Source: Zygnema cylindricum
Lineage: Eukaryota > Streptophyta > Zygnematophyceae > Zygnematales > Zygnemataceae
Length of the DNA stretch: 64,000 nt
Direction: 5' to 3'
Assembly (NCBI GenBank): GCA_037447655.1
Contig: JBBHKE010001325.1
Coordinates: forward strand, 270,797 to 334,796
Shown: positions 9,787 to 20,020 of the stretch, in pieces
How positions within the stretch are numbered: the first letter of the stretch is position 1
How the letters are laid out: every line of letters starts with the position of its first letter
Position numbers and translations under genes: made by a program
Notes under the pieces: generated by a model
The model's input: only the letters and a program-made list of their open reading frames with translations
Told to the model about the DNA's origin: nothing
Databases searched by the model: none

Positions 9787-10672
9787 TGAAATTATGTGGT
9801 CTCCATTGACCCACAGAATGAGCATCCTATGTAAAGCCTCTAGGATAATATTTGCCCCTTCCACTTTCCCACTGAATAAGCGCCGCCCAGGCACAAAAGT
9901 ATTCTGACCACCCTCACTTTTGTGAGGACAAGACTCCCGTGAGTCAAACGCAAAAAGAATCACTGAATTTGCTCCTCGAGCAGTAAGTTATTGTTGGTCA
10001 AAGATGACCTTTATAGTTACAAGCTCTCTTAGAGAGAGGTACCTAAATATTACTAAGTCTTAGTCTGCCTTGTCAACACTACCTACTACTAATCCCTAGT
10101 CTAATAAGAACACTATATAGTACAATAAGGTACAATAGGCGATGTACTTTTTGTACGTCCATTGTACGACAAGGTCTATAAAGTGACACTTGTCAAATCG
10201 GAAGCCATGGTTCCTCCTCCCATCTTCTCCGATATTAAATAATGTGGCGCCACGTGGCATCGCGTGAAGCTATCTTCGTATGCCGCCAAAAACTCACTTC
10301 GCGTGGCGGCTATAATGCCGGTCGTCCGATCAAAACATATTTTACACGGTTCAGATTCGCGTACATGCATGAATTGCTCCTTTTTGTTAGTCTGCTGTTA
10401 ATTAGCTGTTGCGTTAATGTTTATATATCTTTGAAACCCGTCACGTGTATTGTTTTGATAACGCTTTAGTGGTTAAGACGTACGACTATATAGAAGTCAA
10501 CAGACCCTGGTTCAACTTTGGACTTAGGCAACATTTTAGTAAAATATCCTCTACTTCAAAATTTGCCACTTTCTAAATATGGCGGCAGCCATGGCATGCC
10601 TTTGATCCTTACTCTCTTTCTTTAAAGTAAAACTAATATAGAGAAGTGACATTTAACTACCTCTTTTCAACA
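9787..10672 (-). repeat. copia-1 5' LTR
   Basis: Matches 3152-4038 over its full length with scattered substitutions. It contains the second copy of the tRNA-like module (10463-10530), in which the GACT-ATATAGA-AGTC hairpin is unchanged. Being the 5' LTR it would hold the element promoter; no TATA box is asserted. Confidence 0.9.
10463..10530 (+). other. tRNA-like module inside copia-1 LTR (5' LTR copy)
   Basis: Same as 3828-3895 with a few changes: starts GCTTTAG, keeps GTGGTTAAGACG, the anticodon-like hairpin GACT-ATATAGA-AGTC and the CTTAGGC end; box B reads GGTTCAACTTT, weaker than in the other copy. Confidence 0.5.
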
Positions 10673-10828
10673 GGCTCCTATGCTGCTACGCCGCTAAGTA
10701 GCTATGATGCTAAGTTGCTATACTGTTATGTTGCACTGGTCTGGAATCGCAGCTGCGCTGCTTTGACATTGCAACCATAGCAGCCTAGTTGCTAACTACT
10801 AAGTACCCAACTCTGTAACCTAGTTACA
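10673..10828 (-). repeat. Chromovirus 3' LTR, proximal part
   Basis: Continues the LTR cut at 3151 and matches 17562-17712. It ends ...GTAACCTAGTTACA, followed at 10829-10845 by a purine-rich run on the minus strand (CTAGTGGGAGGCAC), the polypurine tract of the chromovirus. Confidence 0.85.
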
Positions 10829-10871
10829 GTGCCTCCCACTAGGGCTTCAGCGTCTCGTTGAACCTTCTGTC

Positions 10872-12065
10872 TTAGGGAAACTGCAACTGCCGGAGTATAC
10901 CGTACGTCTCTTCGCGGTACTCCTCGAATTCTTGTCGCAGGGTGTCGAGTTGGTTTTGGAGCTGCTCACATCGGGTCTCCAGCAACGGAATATGATGGTC
11001 TGCCGCTGCTAAACGTCTTCGAATGATTCGATCCTGCACTTGGTCCTCCCCCTCTTCCGCTACAGCCTCGGGACCCTCCGGTTGCGGCGGAATGGCCGCC
11101 ACTGCAGGCTCCTGAGGTGCCGAAATTTGGGGCGATTCGGGTTGTGCAAGTTGGTGTGCCTCTTCCGCCTCCTCTTTAGCCGGTTCCCACCTAGGTACCT
11201 TCCTTAGCTTGAAGGACGCATGTTTCCTGGCAGCTCGGGCCCGCTGCAGAGAGTTCTTTCGCGCCAGCTTGAGTGCCCGTACCTCACGGGTGACCTCCGC
11301 CCTAGAGATGATGTCATGGAGGCGGACATCCCACGGGTGATAACGGCGGAGTAACCCGGGAACATCCACCCTGTACAGGTAGTTGTCCTCAACTACTTCC
11401 ACAAACGGTAGGGCATGGGGGTTTAGCTGCACATAACCCTTGTGGTTTTTCCCGAGGTCCTTTGTTCTCATAAAATTCCAGGCCAGGTGTGACGGTACGC
11501 TGGCGAGAATAATGATAGGATCCCCAAGTTTTCCCGTACGCCACTCCTCGGGCCACTCCTTGGGATCCCAATACAAGCGCTTCGCGAAGCTGAAGGTGAG
11601 ATCCGGATGCTGTGTGTCGGCAGGAAGTGGGAAGAGGTAATCGGGAATTTCCTCTCCCTGTTCACTCTCCTCGGCCGTCTCCCTTTGGTTTTCTCGAAGG
11701 AGAAACACCTCGTCTCCACTAGGGTATTGTGCTTCCGCTTTCTTTTTCGCGCTTTCGGAGGACTGCTCGTCTGCGGTACTCTTCTTGTTGGGGTCTCTCA
11801 TCACCTCCAGATCCAAGGTGCGCTCCTCAATTGGCGGAGGCGTTGGTTTTCTTTCTGGTTCCTCTGCCTCCGAGAGCACATGATCCTCCTTATATTTCTG
11901 ATCCCCTTCCCGGGTTGGGGTGTATTCGTGGCCGTGTGAGTTTTCCGACCCCTCCCGTCCATTGGTTTCTACCGGCCCTGCCTCGCTACTGGCGATTTCT
12001 TCTGGTTCCGGCTCCGCTTCTACCTCTCTTCTCCGATCTGCCTCTAACATGGCCTCCGCCGCCAT
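10872..12065 (-). CDS. 397-codon ORF downstream of chromovirus pol, unknown function
   Basis: An uninterrupted frame lies between the integrase and the 3' LTR, in the same orientation. The start is the first ATG (MAAEAMLEADRRREVE). Residues 1-150 are Glu/Pro/Ser-rich and very acidic. About 155-290 form a globular-looking part with Trp, Tyr and Pro (ADTQHPDLTFSFAKRLYWD, then VDVPGLLRRYHPWDVRLHD). About 260-300 are Arg/Lys-rich, and the last 50 residues look like a coiled coil (LETRCEQLQNQLDTLRQEFEEYRE). No signal peptide or membrane span is visible, so it is not an obvious envelope. Its openness contrasts with the broken pol gene. I do not recognise the family. Confidence 0.55.
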   Translation of the reverse strand: MAAEAMLEADRRREVEAEPEPEEIASSEAGPVETNGREGSENSHGHEYTPTREGDQKYKEDHVLSEAEEPERKPTPPPIEERTLDLEVMRDPNKKSTADEQSSESAKKKAEAQYPSGDEVFLLRENQRETAEESEQGEEIPDYLFPLPADTQHPDLTFSFAKRLYWDPKEWPEEWRTGKLGDPIIILASVPSHLAWNFMRTKDLGKNHKGYVQLNPHALPFVEVVEDNYLYRVDVPGLLRRYHPWDVRLHDIISRAEVTREVRALKLARKNSLQRARAARKHASFKLRKVPRWEPAKEEAEEAHQLAQPESPQISAPQEPAVAAIPPQPEGPEAVAEEGEDQVQDRIIRRRLAAADHHIPLLETRCEQLQNQLDTLRQEFEEYREETYGILRQLQFP

Positions 12066-12652
12066 TAATCATCTCTGGGGACGGTTCACATCTCCTTGCC
12101 CACTCGTACAAGCCTCCTCCTTTTCGGTGGTGGAGAGGACGACGACGCCATAGACACTGTTGTACAAGACAATTCCGGTAATTCCAGAAGTGAAGGCAAA
12201 CTGACCGCGCGGAGATAAGCAATCTCTAAGCTGCCGAGACTCGGTTGGTCGCGAGGGCGGATGGCGGCTTTATCAACAAGGGTTGAGGGTTTCACTTTTG
12301 GATTCTGCGAAGCGTCGCAGCGTGCGAGGGTATCGCAACGTCCAACATTTATGAGAATGCGCTGCTGCGGCGAAACCAAGGGTTCGTTGTTACCAACGTG
12401 GTGAAACACAATTACGCCGTTGCGCTTTCCTGTCAGCGCAGCGGTGGTGCTGTGTTCATCTGACAGCACCGCGACCATGTTGCGCTGCGGTGGCTGCGCT
12501 GCTATAGCGCTGCGGTGCGGTAACATCGCCGCTGCGTTTCTTTGTTGCGTCCCCAATATAATTGGGATGGTTGCGACAGTACAATTCGTTCCTTTATTGC
12601 TCACGCTGCGATTGCCCCTCCGGCGAAGCTAAGTGTCCTCACTCTGGTGAAA
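12066..12652. other. Stretch between chromovirus integrase and the extra ORF
   Basis: No convincing gene. An open frame at 12086-12604 (minus) has low-complexity, Ala/Arg-rich composition and no motifs. The sequence is GC-rich with repeated GCTGCGCT-type words, like the LTR. It may serve as leader for the downstream ORF. Confidence 0.4.
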
Positions 12653-13725
12653 TCAGCGCAGCAACTCTGGGGAATGCAAATCCTCCTTGTCCACCCAAGA
12701 GTCATCCTCAGCATCGTAGCCCTTCCAACGCACCAAATATTGGCTGGAGTTGGAATTTGGAGAGCGGCGCGACTGAAAGATCTTTTCCACCTCATACTCG
12801 TCCGAGGTACCCCGAACGGGTGGTAAAGGAGTATTCTGTCGTCGATTAGGAAACATCGAATCAGGGTCGCAGAATGGTTTAAGGAGTGAAACATGGAAAA
12901 CATTATGGATATGCCAGTCTTTCGGAATATCCAACTTATAAGCCACTTCGCCCACACGGGAGAGAACTGTGAATGGGCGCGTGAATTTTGGTGCTAACTT
13001 CTTAGAGAGGGCACCCGGCAAGGAGAGGTTTGCCATATTAAGGCGAACCTTTTCCCCCACGTAATGACGGCGTCCCTCTAGTGAGCGTCGACCTCCGACT
13101 TTTGGCGATCCTTTGCTAACTGTAGCGCCCTGGCCGCCTTTTGTAGGTTTCCTTTTAGCGTTTTGGCAAAATCTTGAGCTGTTGGCGTATGGCAGTCCGC
13201 TACTAATAAGTTTTGGGGAAGAGTGGGCTGTCGTCCATTTAGGGAGAATGGCGTAGCATTCGTAGACGAGTGCACCGAACTGTTGTACGCCACCTCAATC
13301 GCTGTTAAATGGTCCACCCAATCCGTTTGGTGCACCAAGACATAAGCTCGCAACGCTTCCTCCAATGTTCGATTCACCCTTTCAATCTGACCATCAGTTT
13401 GAGAGTGGTAAGTTGTGGACATGGCCAACTGCGTGCCACACAGCGCAAATAGATTTCGCCAAGAGTGGCTCACGAATTCGCGATCGCGGTCGTTGACGAT
13501 CCTCTTCGGAAGTCCGTGATGGCGGAATATCTCCCGAAAGAATAAGTCCGCGATATCTCGCGCTGTGGCTGTGGTGGACGTGGGTAGGAAATGTGCCATT
13601 TTCGTCAAATAATCCACGACAACGAAGATTGAGTCGTAGCCCTCCTTAGTCAGCGGAAGGGCTACAATGAAATCCATCGAAATTGCCTCCCAAGGAACAG
13701 ATGGTGTGGGAAGGGGTTGTAACAA
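12653..13725 (-). pseudogene. Chromovirus integrase with chromodomain
   Basis: Open stretch 13725-13078 holds the integrase core: SMDFIVALPLTK and VNDRDREFVSHSW, followed by TDGQIERVNRTLEE with its Glu. After a frameshift and stop near 13060-13080, the second stretch (13060-12653) has HNVFHVSLLKPF and a C-terminal chromodomain, EYEVEKIF...YLVRWKGY...DSWV. The chromodomain defines the chromovirus clade and directs insertion to marked chromatin. The aromatic residues expected to bind methyl-lysine are present (Tyr, Trp, Trp). Confidence 0.92.
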
Positions 13726-13728
13726 GCC

Positions 13729-15443
13729 TTATTGTCCTGAATCCAATTTGTTCCAATTACAGGAGTCACACGTCCGGACATATTCCGCAATGTCGCGAGT
13801 CATGTTCGGCCAGTAATACGCCTCAGCGACACGCGCGATTCTTTTAACCCGCCCAAAGTGTCCGTTGAGCGGCTCGTCATGGCTCAGTTTAAGAATCGCG
13901 TGACGTAACTCTGTATTTGTCGGAACATAAATATGTCGTGTTGTTTTACTCGGTCTGTACCGCCACATACCATTGGCGGTTCGGATTAGTACCTTCTGTT
14001 TATTGAGTTCCTTCAGTGTGTCGTCGTCGTCATAGGCGGCCTTTATCCAACTTAACCATTTTTCATCCACTTGCATCGTACTAATGACAGCGCACAATTT
14101 CGGGTCTTGCGCTGCGGTCGCCGCTGCGGTGTTCTCCTTCACCGAGCTTACGTTTACATGTTGCGATGCTTGCGGTCGTTGCTTCGCTACGGGCGCAGCG
14201 ACTCCGGATCTTCTTGACAGCGCATCTGTCGGGTTCGTCTTCCCAGGTTTATACTCGATGATCAGTTCCGGTCCGAAGGTCTGAAGAAACGTCATCCATC
14301 GCACTTGTTTGTTGGACAACTTCGACTGTGTTTGTAGGTACTGTAGGGCGTGGTGATCCGTGATAATCGTGATCCGCTTCCCCTAAACGTAACACTTCCA
14401 AACCTCCAGCGCATTGATGATAACGATTGTCTCCTTCTCATGGGTGGCCCAGTTAAGCTCCGCTGCCTTTAGTTTTGGACTGTCGTAGGCAATGGGTTGA
14501 AGACCTTTTCCTAGATCTTGCATAAGGATCGCTCCAATAACCGTATTGCTGGCGTCGGTGATTATCGTCCAAGGTAAGTCTGGGTCGGGAAGAGCTAACA
14601 CAGGGGCGGTACCCAACCACTCCTTTAGCGTGTTAAAGGTTGCCCCTTGCGCCGATTTCCAATCATAGGGCACGTCATTCTTGAGCAACTCCATGAGTGG
14701 TGCAACAATTTTTTCGAAACCCTCGACAAAACGTCGATAGTAGGAGCATATTCTAGAAAGCTCCGTAATTCTGTAATATTCGCCGGCTGCGGCCACTCCT
14801 TTACTGCCTTTGTTTTGTTCGGATCCACTGCGATTCCGTCCCTACTCACCATATGGCCCAGATAATCAATTTTCTCCTTGAAGAAGTCACATTTGCTTCT
14901 CTTTGCATACACCTTATTTTCCCGAAAGACTTGTAAGACCGTCCGTAGATGCTTTATATGATCATCCAGCGTTCGGCTATACACCAAGATGTCGTCTAGA
15001 AAGATGATTACAAACGCGTCCAGATATTGCCGAAAGATGGAATTCATTAAATGCATAAAATTTGCCGGTGCGTTAGTCAACCCGAACGGCATTACCCAAA
15101 ACTGGAAATGACCATACCGAGTTCTTAACGCCGTCTTTTCCACATCTTCCTCGGCAATTCTAATCTGGTGGTAGCCGCTCCGTAAGTCTTTCTTCAAAAA
15201 ATAATTAGCACCTCGAAGTAGATCCAATATTTCGTCTATCCTCGATAAAGGGTACTCATTCTTCATCGTTAATTTGTTTAGTGCTCGGTAGTCTATACAC
15301 ATAGGGAAACCTCTATCTTTCTTGTTTACGAAGAGGACGGGGGCTCCATATGGTGACTTGCTCGGTTCGATTGATCCGGTTTCGACCAACTCTGCGAGTT
15401 GCTTTTTGAGTTCGTCCAACTCGGTGTAACTCATCTTGTACAT
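13729..15443 (-). pseudogene. Chromovirus reverse transcriptase, RNase H and integrase zinc region
   Basis: Reverse transcriptase (15443-14625) contains [41 protein letters not shown] and [12 protein letters not shown], catalytic LDD intact. RNase H follows (TIITDASNTVIGAIL, TDHHALQYL). The integrase HHCC zinc finger is at 13900-13750 (HDEPLNGHFG...CDSCNW). Defects are a frameshift near 14760, an in-frame stop at about 14383 and another at 13729. Otherwise the sequence is well conserved, so the element is younger than the outer gypsy. Confidence 0.92.
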
Positions 15444-15490
15444 CCGATTAGCCGGGGGTACCGCTCCGAGAACAAGCTCTATCTTATGGT

Positions 15491-16174
15491 CTACTTTGCG
15501 CTTCGCAGGTAGTCTTTTGGGGAGCTTTGGGGGAAATACATCTGCGTACTCCTCATAAGTTTTTTCACGACTTCCGGGGCCTCTTCGAAAGTCTTTCCAG
15601 TGTCGTCACTTTCTTTGGAGTCGAAGTCGGGGTCCTTTTTCTTCCATTCTTCCGAGATCTCCTCCTTCGCCTCCTCCATTGGCTGGACGACCGCCATACC
15701 AATCGTTTCCCCTTTCTTGAGTGCCCTCTTAAGCTGTAAGGCCGAAAGTAGGCGTCCCTCTTCTGCTCCCTTACCAGCCGCTCCCGCTTTTACCTCAAAC
15801 TCTTCTTCACCTTTCTTCACTCTCATATCACCATTTCGCCAATCGATCGTCGGATTCCATTTTTGCAGCCACGGTTTCCCCAGGATTACTTCATGGTCCC
15901 CAAGAGGTAATACATGAAGCGTTTCATACCATCGCAATTTCCCAATTCCGACGCGTGACCTCGGAGTACGATGGGTAATCGATAAGGAACTTCCGTCGGC
16001 CAATTGTACCGACTGATGATCCTTTAGTACTACGAGAGGAAAATTTAACCTTTTCACCGTCGCCTCGTTGATGAAGTTCCCCGATGCTCCGGAGTCCACC
16101 ATGAAGTTAGTTGCGTTCACTCCGATTTGACCCCGAAATATCAAAGGGTCTCCCCCTTCTCCGGCTAACCTCAT
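15491..16174 (-). pseudogene. Chromovirus aspartic protease
   Basis: Contains FMVDSGASGNFI with the catalytic DSG and EVILGKPWLQKWNPTIDW. It is followed by an acidic linker to reverse transcriptase. The frame is lost near 15530 before the reverse transcriptase. The protease cleaves the Gag-Pol polyprotein. Confidence 0.9.
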
Positions 16175-17156
16175 AACGTTAAGTTTTCCGTTTTAGGGAC
16201 CTTTCCGTTTTGGACATTCTCGAGCCATATGATCTGGGGAACCCCATTGGAAGCATAGGCCATTTTGCCTCCTCCGCTGAAGCTCCTTGGGGGATAAGTC
16301 ATTGGTCTTGGTCTTGGTAGGTTTCTTCTTTCTCCGTAGGACGTTGACCACTTCCTTATCCTCGTCAAGTGCTCCGAGCTCCATGGGGGTTGGACCATCG
16401 TCTCGTTGGCTTCCTCCGCCGCTGCTCGACCCATAATGATAAGGTCTCCTGAGGTTGAAGTCGACCCAATCGGTCCGCTCCGCAAATTTGATGATTGCCG
16501 AGAGGCTAGGAGTCGTGCTTTCCCGAGCAAGCCATTGTTCCACATCCCTACGGATAGAGGATTTAAGCCCTTTCACGTAGCGATCCAGGACTTCATCCTC
16601 CGTCATCGTGGGTATTTGAACTTTGCACTCCAAGAACCGCTACATAAACTCTAACACTGAGGTTCGTTGCTTCAACACTGCGATCTTATCTCTTGCCGCC
16701 TTCACCATATTAACACTGCGATCTTATCTCTTGCCGCCTTTACTATATTGACGGGCTGCCAAGCGTCACGGAGGAATTGAATGAAGAGAGCCCAAACGGT
16801 CGATACCTCATCATTCTCCAACATTGTCCTCCACCATGCCCCCGCTGCCCTTTTAAGAAGACCACCCCAATAGTGAATCTTCTCACGATCGATAGGCTAG
16901 GAAAATTCTCGAGATAGTTTGCAACGAAGAATAGCCATGTGTCAAGGTTCTTGTGTCTTGCATGGTCAAACTCGTCGGGAAGTCACAATTTCGGTCTCCT
17001 AAAGTCTCTCTCTATGCCTCCATGAGGACGCTCCCCAAGACGAGACTCCAAGGCCGTGACGGTGTTACTCAGCTGCGCGTTCTGTAATATAACGCTTTCC
17101 AACTCCCTAAGAACTTGCGCTAACATTTCTGTAGTAGATACGCCGTGTTCGTCCAT
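16171..17156 (-). pseudogene. Chromovirus Gag
   Basis: Starts at ATG 17156 (MDEHGVSTTEMLAQVLRELE, a coiled-coil start). The core (DEVLDRYVKGLKSSIRRDV, retrotrans_gag type) is open from 16633 to 16193. The knuckle reads CFQWGSPDHMAREC: the second zinc-binding Cys is Trp, so this finger should not bind zinc. Between 16640 and 17000 there are frameshifts, one caused by a 38-bp tandem duplication (units start at 16674 and 16712). Confidence 0.85.
16674..16749 (-). repeat. 38-bp tandem duplication in chromovirus gag
   Basis: The block AACACTGCGATCTTATCTCT... starting at 16674 repeats at 16712 with two changes near its end. The period is not a multiple of three and so breaks the frame. Confidence 0.9.
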
Positions 17157-17177
17157 GCTGTCGAGTCACGAGAAATT

Positions 17178-17189
17178 GCTCTGATACCA
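17178..17189 (-). promoter_or_regulatory. Chromovirus primer-binding site (initiator tRNA-Met 3' end)
   Basis: The minus strand reads TGGTATCAGAGC one base after the 5' LTR. This is the standard plant initiator tRNA-Met primer site, and contrasts with the half-tRNA site of the copia elements here. Confidence 0.92.
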
Positions 17190-17190
17190 G

Positions 17191-17712
17191 TGTAAAAGGG
17201 ACAATAGCGCGCCACATCACGCCACAATGCACAGCGGAAAACACGAAGGATCTTTTTGTAGCAACAGTAAGAGCACACAGCACTGACAGACGAAGTTGCG
17301 CTTTATTTCTCTTTCAGTGACTACAACAAGTATGGGGGAGAGAGAGAAGAGATGGAGGCAGGCTGCCATCATTTCTTATATATGTTTCCGCTAATTTATT
17401 TTAAACTAGAAAATACAAAAACTACTTATTTCAACAAACTGTACACGTGGACCTTCACGGTCAACCGAGACAAATCCCCAATATATCTTATAGAACAATA
17501 CCGTTCTATCTACATTCCGCGGCGTTGCTATACTGGTAAGCTGCGTTGCTCTGCTGCGCTGCTATGCTGCTACGCCAGTAAGTAGCTATGCAGCTAAGCT
17601 GCTATACTGCTATGTTGTGCTGGTCTGGAATCGCAGCTGTGCTCCTCTGACATCGCAACCATAGCAGCCTAGTTGCTAACTACTAAGTACCAAACTCTGT
17701 AACCCTGTAACA
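17191..17712 (-). repeat. Chromovirus 5' LTR
   Basis: The 522-bp LTR runs TGTAAAAGGG...CTGTAACA in plus orientation. Outer parts match the split 3' LTR at about 95 percent by eye, but 17311-17438 (containing a GGGGGAGAGAGAGAAGAG run) is unrelated to its counterpart at 2921-3027. Confidence 0.88.
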
Positions 17713-18004
17713 TCTCTACACATGAATCATTGCTAGAAGAAGGCAAGTTTGTTTGGCCTTTAGGTAATTAGAGTTAGTTTCAGCGGTGACTACACTACCC
17801 ACCCCGCCTTAGTCTTTAGGACCTGAGCACATCCCATATCTAACAAGCGGCCGCTTCGGTGCGATCACTCAGTTTGCCTCCAATCCCCTACCACTTCACA
17901 TTGTGGTTCTACCGACACAGGTTAGAGCACCCTCATCGGTCATGACAGTCGATATTCGAGTGAGCAAACTTCTCCTTGGATTTTAATCAAGCTTTGATAC
18001 TATA
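17713..18004 (-). other. Leader of outer gypsy element, right part, with degenerate primer site
   Basis: No gene. At 17991-18002 the minus strand reads TAGTATCAAAGC, matching TGGTATCAGAGC at 10 of 12 bases, so it is probably the decayed initiator tRNA-Met primer site of the outer element. Right of it TGTAAAAAGA begins a probable LTR. Confidence 0.55.
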
Positions 18005-18442
18005 TGTAAAAAGATCTACTACCTCTCAAAAAATCCCATTACGACAACCCATTTCAACCACACATTCGACATATTGGAAAATACACATCCACATTGGAAA
18101 ACACTCACATAAGGATAAACTTTAAATTATAAGAAGCTTTTGTCCACATAACATTAGCTTGGTCTCTTGCCCTCGCGTCTGAACCCTTCTTATTTAATTA
18201 TTTTCCTCTAATCTCCACTCTTAAATATTCTATCTCTAAACTACTAAAAAACTACTTTGTTTGTAAGAGATGAATCTGAAATTGTCAATGCTCCAATTTG
18301 GTTTTAGTCGCTCAAAACCAAGATCAGTCAGAATTTCTCCAATCTTTCCCAAAGGAAAAGATGTTTACTTTTCTCTTAGACTTCCCTTTTTATCAATCAT
18401 CGCCCAAGACTAGCTAGCCCAAAGTCAACGCTCTGTTGAACA
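18005..18442 (-). repeat. Probable 5' LTR of the outer gypsy element
   Basis: Begins TGTAAAAAG next to the decayed primer site and could end ...GTTGAACA at 18442. Its partner LTR lies outside the window, so the right edge is a guess from the CA end. Confidence 0.4.
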
Positions 18443-20020
18443 GGTTTTTACCTGGGCTAATCATTGATCAGCAAGGACTCAAACTGACCAATGCGAAAGC
18501 GTGCGAAATCTCTCACTAATACGTAGCATTTTCTAGCCAATCAAACGCTATATTTTACTACGTAACATTTACGTGGAAAAGTGCGCGCAAATTGAAACGC
18601 GAATTCGCTCATTCGCGCGCCACAAATTTTACATGCGAAACTTCCTCCGATATTTACAAATTCTAACTTATGACGTTTCGTACCAAAAATCGTATGAAAC
18701 AAACCATCATATGTACTAAACAACTATTAGTACTTTTTAGAAGTACGTTTGAAATTATGCGGCTACTTTCGACCCTTAACTTGTTTCAATGATACCCACT
18801 TGTTAGTTTGGCCCTGCGCTGTCACCTAAACAAACCCATCACTATATCTTATGAAATAGAACTCCAAATCTCGCGATTCTTTCGCGGAAGTCTACCAAAT
18901 TAATAACTTTATTTTTGTAACTTTTAAATACCTATGTACGACCAAGTTCGATCCGCTATTATTGTTACATTAGAGAACGCGACAAAGCGTCGCAAATCTA
19001 ACACGTTAGTAAACACTATTCATTTCGCAAATCTAAAAGAACTTGACAAATTGTAATTATTGGCTTATTCATACGTCGTACATTTGTTAGTTTTGTACTT
19101 TTTCGGTTATGGGCGGGCACGATTAGTCGCGAGAAATCGAGTTTCGGTTAACTTTTGTTTTCGTAAACGCCTGTCGGTTAATGGTTAACAATTTTGGAGC
19201 GTGACATAACCCGGTCGGGCGTCGGCTACTTAGATTTTGAAAAAAAAAAACGGTCGGTTTCGGTTATGTAAAATTTTGACTTTTGCGACCTCTACTGCCC
19301 ACACTGCTGTGGTGGCAAAAACTTGCTTCTTTTGGGTACACGTAAAATTGAGAGGACTAAACAAAGAGCTAAAAGTACACGTGGGAAATATGGAACCGTC
19401 AAATTGCAGGCTAGGTGGTCGTGTACTCGTGGTTGATCAAACATCAACATGTGCGAGTTCTCGATCTCCCCAGAAAATTCAAATGTACGGAAATAACAAG
19501 CAAAATGACATCCTCCGAGTGTTGGTATTCCGTTACAACCGAACCGTGGGTAAACCGGACGAAAATTCGAGCGGCACACAACGGTACAAAAATGTCTTGT
19601 AGCATGTAAAATGGCATAAAACTACTTCGCAGTTCACCTGCTAGCTACAATATAGTACACCGTGTACCGCTGTTCATGTTAATGTTTTTTTCGCCATGTA
19701 ACATCTTTTCGTGTTCACATGTTAGTTTTTGATGGAGAATCGCAACCGGAAGGTTAAATCGTTCAATCGCAACCGTAATTTAACCGCTCGACAAGTGTGC
19801 AAAAGTTGTTTTTCAAGTTGCAAAAAGACCATGACACTAATACTATGATCGAAATACTATGATTGCAAAATTTGAAAAAAATAATTTGTCGGTTTCGGGT
19901 ATCTAAAATTTTGACTTTTGCAACCCTTGAGGGCACTATCCAATGTAACCGAAACTTAATCTTGTTACTTTGTTTTTTAGCGAAGATTTACCGAATTACT
20001 TTCAGAGCGTTCCGATGTAA
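18443..20020. other. Gene-free stretch with diverged repeats
   Basis: No exon-like sequence was recognised. Two blocks near 19237 and 19875 share cggtttcgg.tat.taaaattttgacttttgc. From 19655 a copy of the GTACACCGTG inverted-repeat element begins (to about 19850). Confidence 0.4.
19655..19850. mobile_element. GTACACCGTG-family MITE copy, degenerate
   Basis: Starts GTACACCGTGTACCGCTG, then ttaatgtttttttcgcca and acatcttttcgtgttcacatg, matching the left arm of the element at 35228-35443. The right arm is represented only by gacaagtgtgcaaaa near 19790, so the copy is truncated. Confidence 0.5.

Larger units (their letters stand above)
3152..10672 (-). mobile_element. Ty1/copia retrotransposon (copia-1), complete but inactive
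   Basis: Two LTRs (3152-4038 and 9787-10672; 887 and 886 bp, same sequence with scattered differences) enclose Gag, protease, integrase, reverse transcriptase and RNase H in copia order, read on the minus strand. LTR ends are TGTTGAAAAG and AATTTCA in element orientation. The insertion splits the chromovirus LTR: CGCTG (3147-3151) on the left and GGCTC (10673-10677) on the right keep 3 of 5 bases, and the host LTR resumes exactly. A polypurine tract and a half-tRNA-type primer-binding site are present. Several stops, a frameshift and a catalytic change in reverse transcriptase inactivate it. Confidence 0.93.
2794..17712 (-). mobile_element. Ty3/gypsy chromovirus with both LTRs, interrupted by a copia element
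   Basis: Minus-strand order: 5' LTR 17712-17191, primer-binding site 17189-17178, Gag from 17156, protease, reverse transcriptase/RNase H, integrase with chromodomain (ends 12653), an extra ORF (12065-10872), purine tract, and a 3' LTR split by a copia insertion (10828-10673 and 3151-2794). Both LTRs run TGTAAAAGGG...TTACA or TAACA in plus orientation. Flanks CCTCT and TCTCT agree at 4 of 5 bases. Gag-pol has at least five stops or frameshifts, so the copy is not autonomous. Confidence 0.85.
1..18442 (-). mobile_element. Outer Ty3/gypsy LTR retrotransposon, decayed, cut by window start
   Basis: On the minus strand the order is LTR (about 18442-18005), a primer-binding-site-like sequence, leader, Gag (from 2347), zinc knuckles, protease, then reverse transcriptase running off the window at position 1. 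The order protease before reverse transcriptase, and the reverse transcriptase motifs, are of the gypsy type. A younger chromovirus (2794-17712) sits in its leader. The coding part has stops and lost catalytic residues, so it is dead. The downstream end (RNase H, integrase, 3' LTR) lies outside the window. The LTR boundary at 18442 is inferred only from a TG...CA pattern. Confidence 0.6.

Noticed and set aside
10872-12065. Calling the extra chromovirus ORF an envelope gene
   Set aside because: No signal peptide, membrane span or Cys pattern is visible.
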